Notes under the pieces: generated by a model
Seen by the model: the letters and a program-made list of their open reading frames with translations, nothing else
The model's database searches: none
What the model was told of the DNA's origin: nothing
Origin: a bacterium
GTDB lineage: Bacteria; SZUA-79; Acidulodesulfobacterales; Acidulodesulfobacteraceae
Length of the DNA: 14,635 nucleotides
Direction of reading: 5' to 3'
Assembly (NCBI GenBank): GCA_021821565.1
Contig: JAKACI010000010.1
Location: 1 to 14,635, forward strand
Program-made: the position numbers and the translations under genes
Shown here: piece after piece, positions 13,569 to 14,635 of the stretch
Position numbering within the stretch: the first letter of the stretch is position 1
How the letters are laid out: each line of letters opens with the position of its first letter

Positions 13569-14545
13569 ATCAATAACTCCTTATTTGTATTAGAGGATAA
13601 AAGCGCACACGGTTCACAAACCGAGTATGCGCCAGTGTAGCGAAAACACGCAGATTCAGTAATAATTTCAGTTTTTAAAATATTATTTAAATAACGACCA
13701 GGATTTACGTTATCATTCTTATTTGTATTTTTATTTATATTATTATGCAGGTCTATATCAAAATTTAAATTTTTATTTAAATAGGATAAACTTACACCGT
13801 CATTTGAAATTGAATCTAATTTTTTATTTTTGGATATGTCATAATTTATATGCATATTATATTCTGTATTTATTTTAAATTTTTCTGTTAAGTTATTAAT
13901 GAAATTATTAATTTCGTCTTTAGAAAAAAAGTCTATATATTTTGCGTATTTTTTAGCAAATTTTAAAATTCCTTTTTCTTCAGATTTAATGTCTATCGTT
14001 CCTATGTTTTTAATGGCGAGCATAGATAAATTATTTTCATTAAATACTTCTTCAATAAAATTTTCAATTTCTTCAAAAGACGTATTCTTGTTACATCCTA
14101 TCCCTACGCTTAAATCTCGCGGAAACAGCCTGCATATATTTACATTCGGCATATTTTCTTCAGCCGCTGCATTATCGGAATTAATATTTATATTTAAATC
14201 TGAATTATTTTTATCTTTTATATTTAGGCTTTTAATAACTTCATTTTTATATTTTTTTTCAACGAATAATTGATTAAATGAAAAACCCGTTAAATCCAAA
14301 CCATTTGTTTTGTAAGAAATTACAATAATATTTAAATTATTTACAATTTTAAATTGATTGTTGTCTCGTCTATTGCATTGATTACTATATTGTTTATTAT
14401 GCCGGTGACTACACTGATTATTATGCTTGCTATTATATTGACTATTATTATTTATGCCGTTAAATTTATTTTTAATATCTTCTTTATCTTTATCTTCTTG
14501 ATAATTTTTTAATATTTCTCTTATCACGTTTTCAGTATATACCAA
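13523..14545 (-). CDS. cbiG: Cobalt-precorrin-5A hydrolase (CbiG), C-terminal part, with Asn-rich inserts; 5' end uncertain
   Basis: CbiG opens the ring lactone of cobalt-precorrin-5A in the anaerobic cobalamin pathway. The C-terminal domain is clear: FPRDLSVGIGCNKNTSFEEI (141-160), LSMLAIKNIGTIDIKSEEKG, then AYSVCEPCALL (306-316) and a C-terminus of NTTIAAAI. NIIVISYK (72-79) fits the middle domain. Three low-complexity inserts rich in Asn and Lys interrupt it: about 29-64, 113-134 and 225-295. The first usual start in frame is a TTG at 14545. The frame stays open further, to a double stop at 14630-14635, and those extra codons (ILSKNEEFKNEIKKYF) look like CbiG middle-domain sequence. The N-terminal domain would have to be outside the window, so the gene is either shifted, truncated or split. 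cbiH overlaps its 3' end. Confidence 0.8.
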   Translation of the reverse strand: MVYTENVIREILKNYQEDKDKEDIKNKFNGINNNSQYNSKHNNQCSHRHNKQYSNQCNRRDNNQFKIVNNLNIIVISYKTNGLDLTGFSFNQLFVEKKYKNEVIKSLNIKDKNNSDLNININSDNAAAEENMPNVNICRLFPRDLSVGIGCNKNTSFEEIENFIEEVFNENNLSMLAIKNIGTIDIKSEEKGILKFAKKYAKYIDFFSKDEINNFINNLTEKFKINTEYNMHINYDISKNKKLDSISNDGVSLSYLNKNLNFDIDLHNNINKNTNKNDNVNPGRYLNNILKTEIITESACFRYTGAYSVCEPCALLSSNTNKELLICKKKKGNTTIAAAI

Positions 14546-14635
14546 TTGTATCTCTGAATTAAAACCTGTAAAATATTTTTTAATTTCATTTTTAAATTCT
14601 TCGTTTTTACTTAAAATATAAAAATGAAGTTATTA

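Noticed and set aside
12625..14273. Plus-strand frames opposite cbiH and cbiG (12625-12828, 12835-13059, 13326-13640, 13899-14273)
   Set aside because: Ile/Ser/Phe-rich shadows. The Ile/Thr-rich one at 13326-13640 is the complement of the Asn-rich tract.

Overview
The window is a low-G+C bacterial chromosome segment (roughly 30% G+C by eye). It reads as a Gram-negative anaerobe or facultative anaerobe: it carries type II secretion/type IV pilus assembly genes (gspE, gspF), part of a membrane-bound [NiFe]-hydrogenase module, anaerobic (early cobalt insertion) cobalamin genes (cbiG, cbiH) and a secreted DsrE-like protein of a kind common in sulfur-cycling Proteobacteria. A deltaproteobacterial-type lineage would fit, but the sequence alone does not prove a taxon.

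Layout. At 1-133 (minus) is the start of an HU gene with a good sigma70-type promoter. At 441-2136 (all minus) is a small DNA-repair neighbourhood: a MagIII-like HhH-GPD glycosylase, a stand-alone Ada zinc domain and an O6-methylguanine methyltransferase (ogt). The last two overlap through TTGA. Between 2137 and 4605 there is mostly repeat-rich DNA: a truncated DUF2283-like fragment, a TA-flanked miniature element, a 13-unit heptamer array in front of the DsrE-like gene (3191-3664), a perfect 22-bp hairpin, and a miniature element with a second, unrelated one inserted in it. At 4606-6645 (minus) are a hydrogenase b-type cytochrome, an unknown 110-residue protein and a hydrogenase maturation protease, with no hydrogenase large or small subunit in the window. 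At 7081-11181 (plus) are aroD, gspE and gspF. At 11436-14545 (minus) are a UDP-glucuronate-decarboxylase-like enzyme and the cbiG-cbiH pair.

The strongest non-gene signal is a set of small non-coding elements bounded by TA. Family 1 (2536-2735, 4163-4524, 6754-6921, and a fragment around 9822-9942) has ACCCAAAATTGCCGATAG ends and carries internal palindromes of the dRS3 type (ATTCCC-N8-GGGAAT). Family 2 (4262-4411 and 11233-11382) is exactly 150 bp in both copies with ACCCAACTTCACC ends. One family 2 copy lies inside a family 1 copy, and an intact family 1 copy gives the empty site, which shows insertion at TA with TA duplication. No transposase gene is in the window.

The second unusual feature is in the cobalamin genes. 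CbiG and CbiH keep their core motifs but carry long Asn-rich low-complexity stretches, and the CbiG frame runs upstream of its only usual start codon to a double stop at the window edge. No wholly new multi-gene system is evident.
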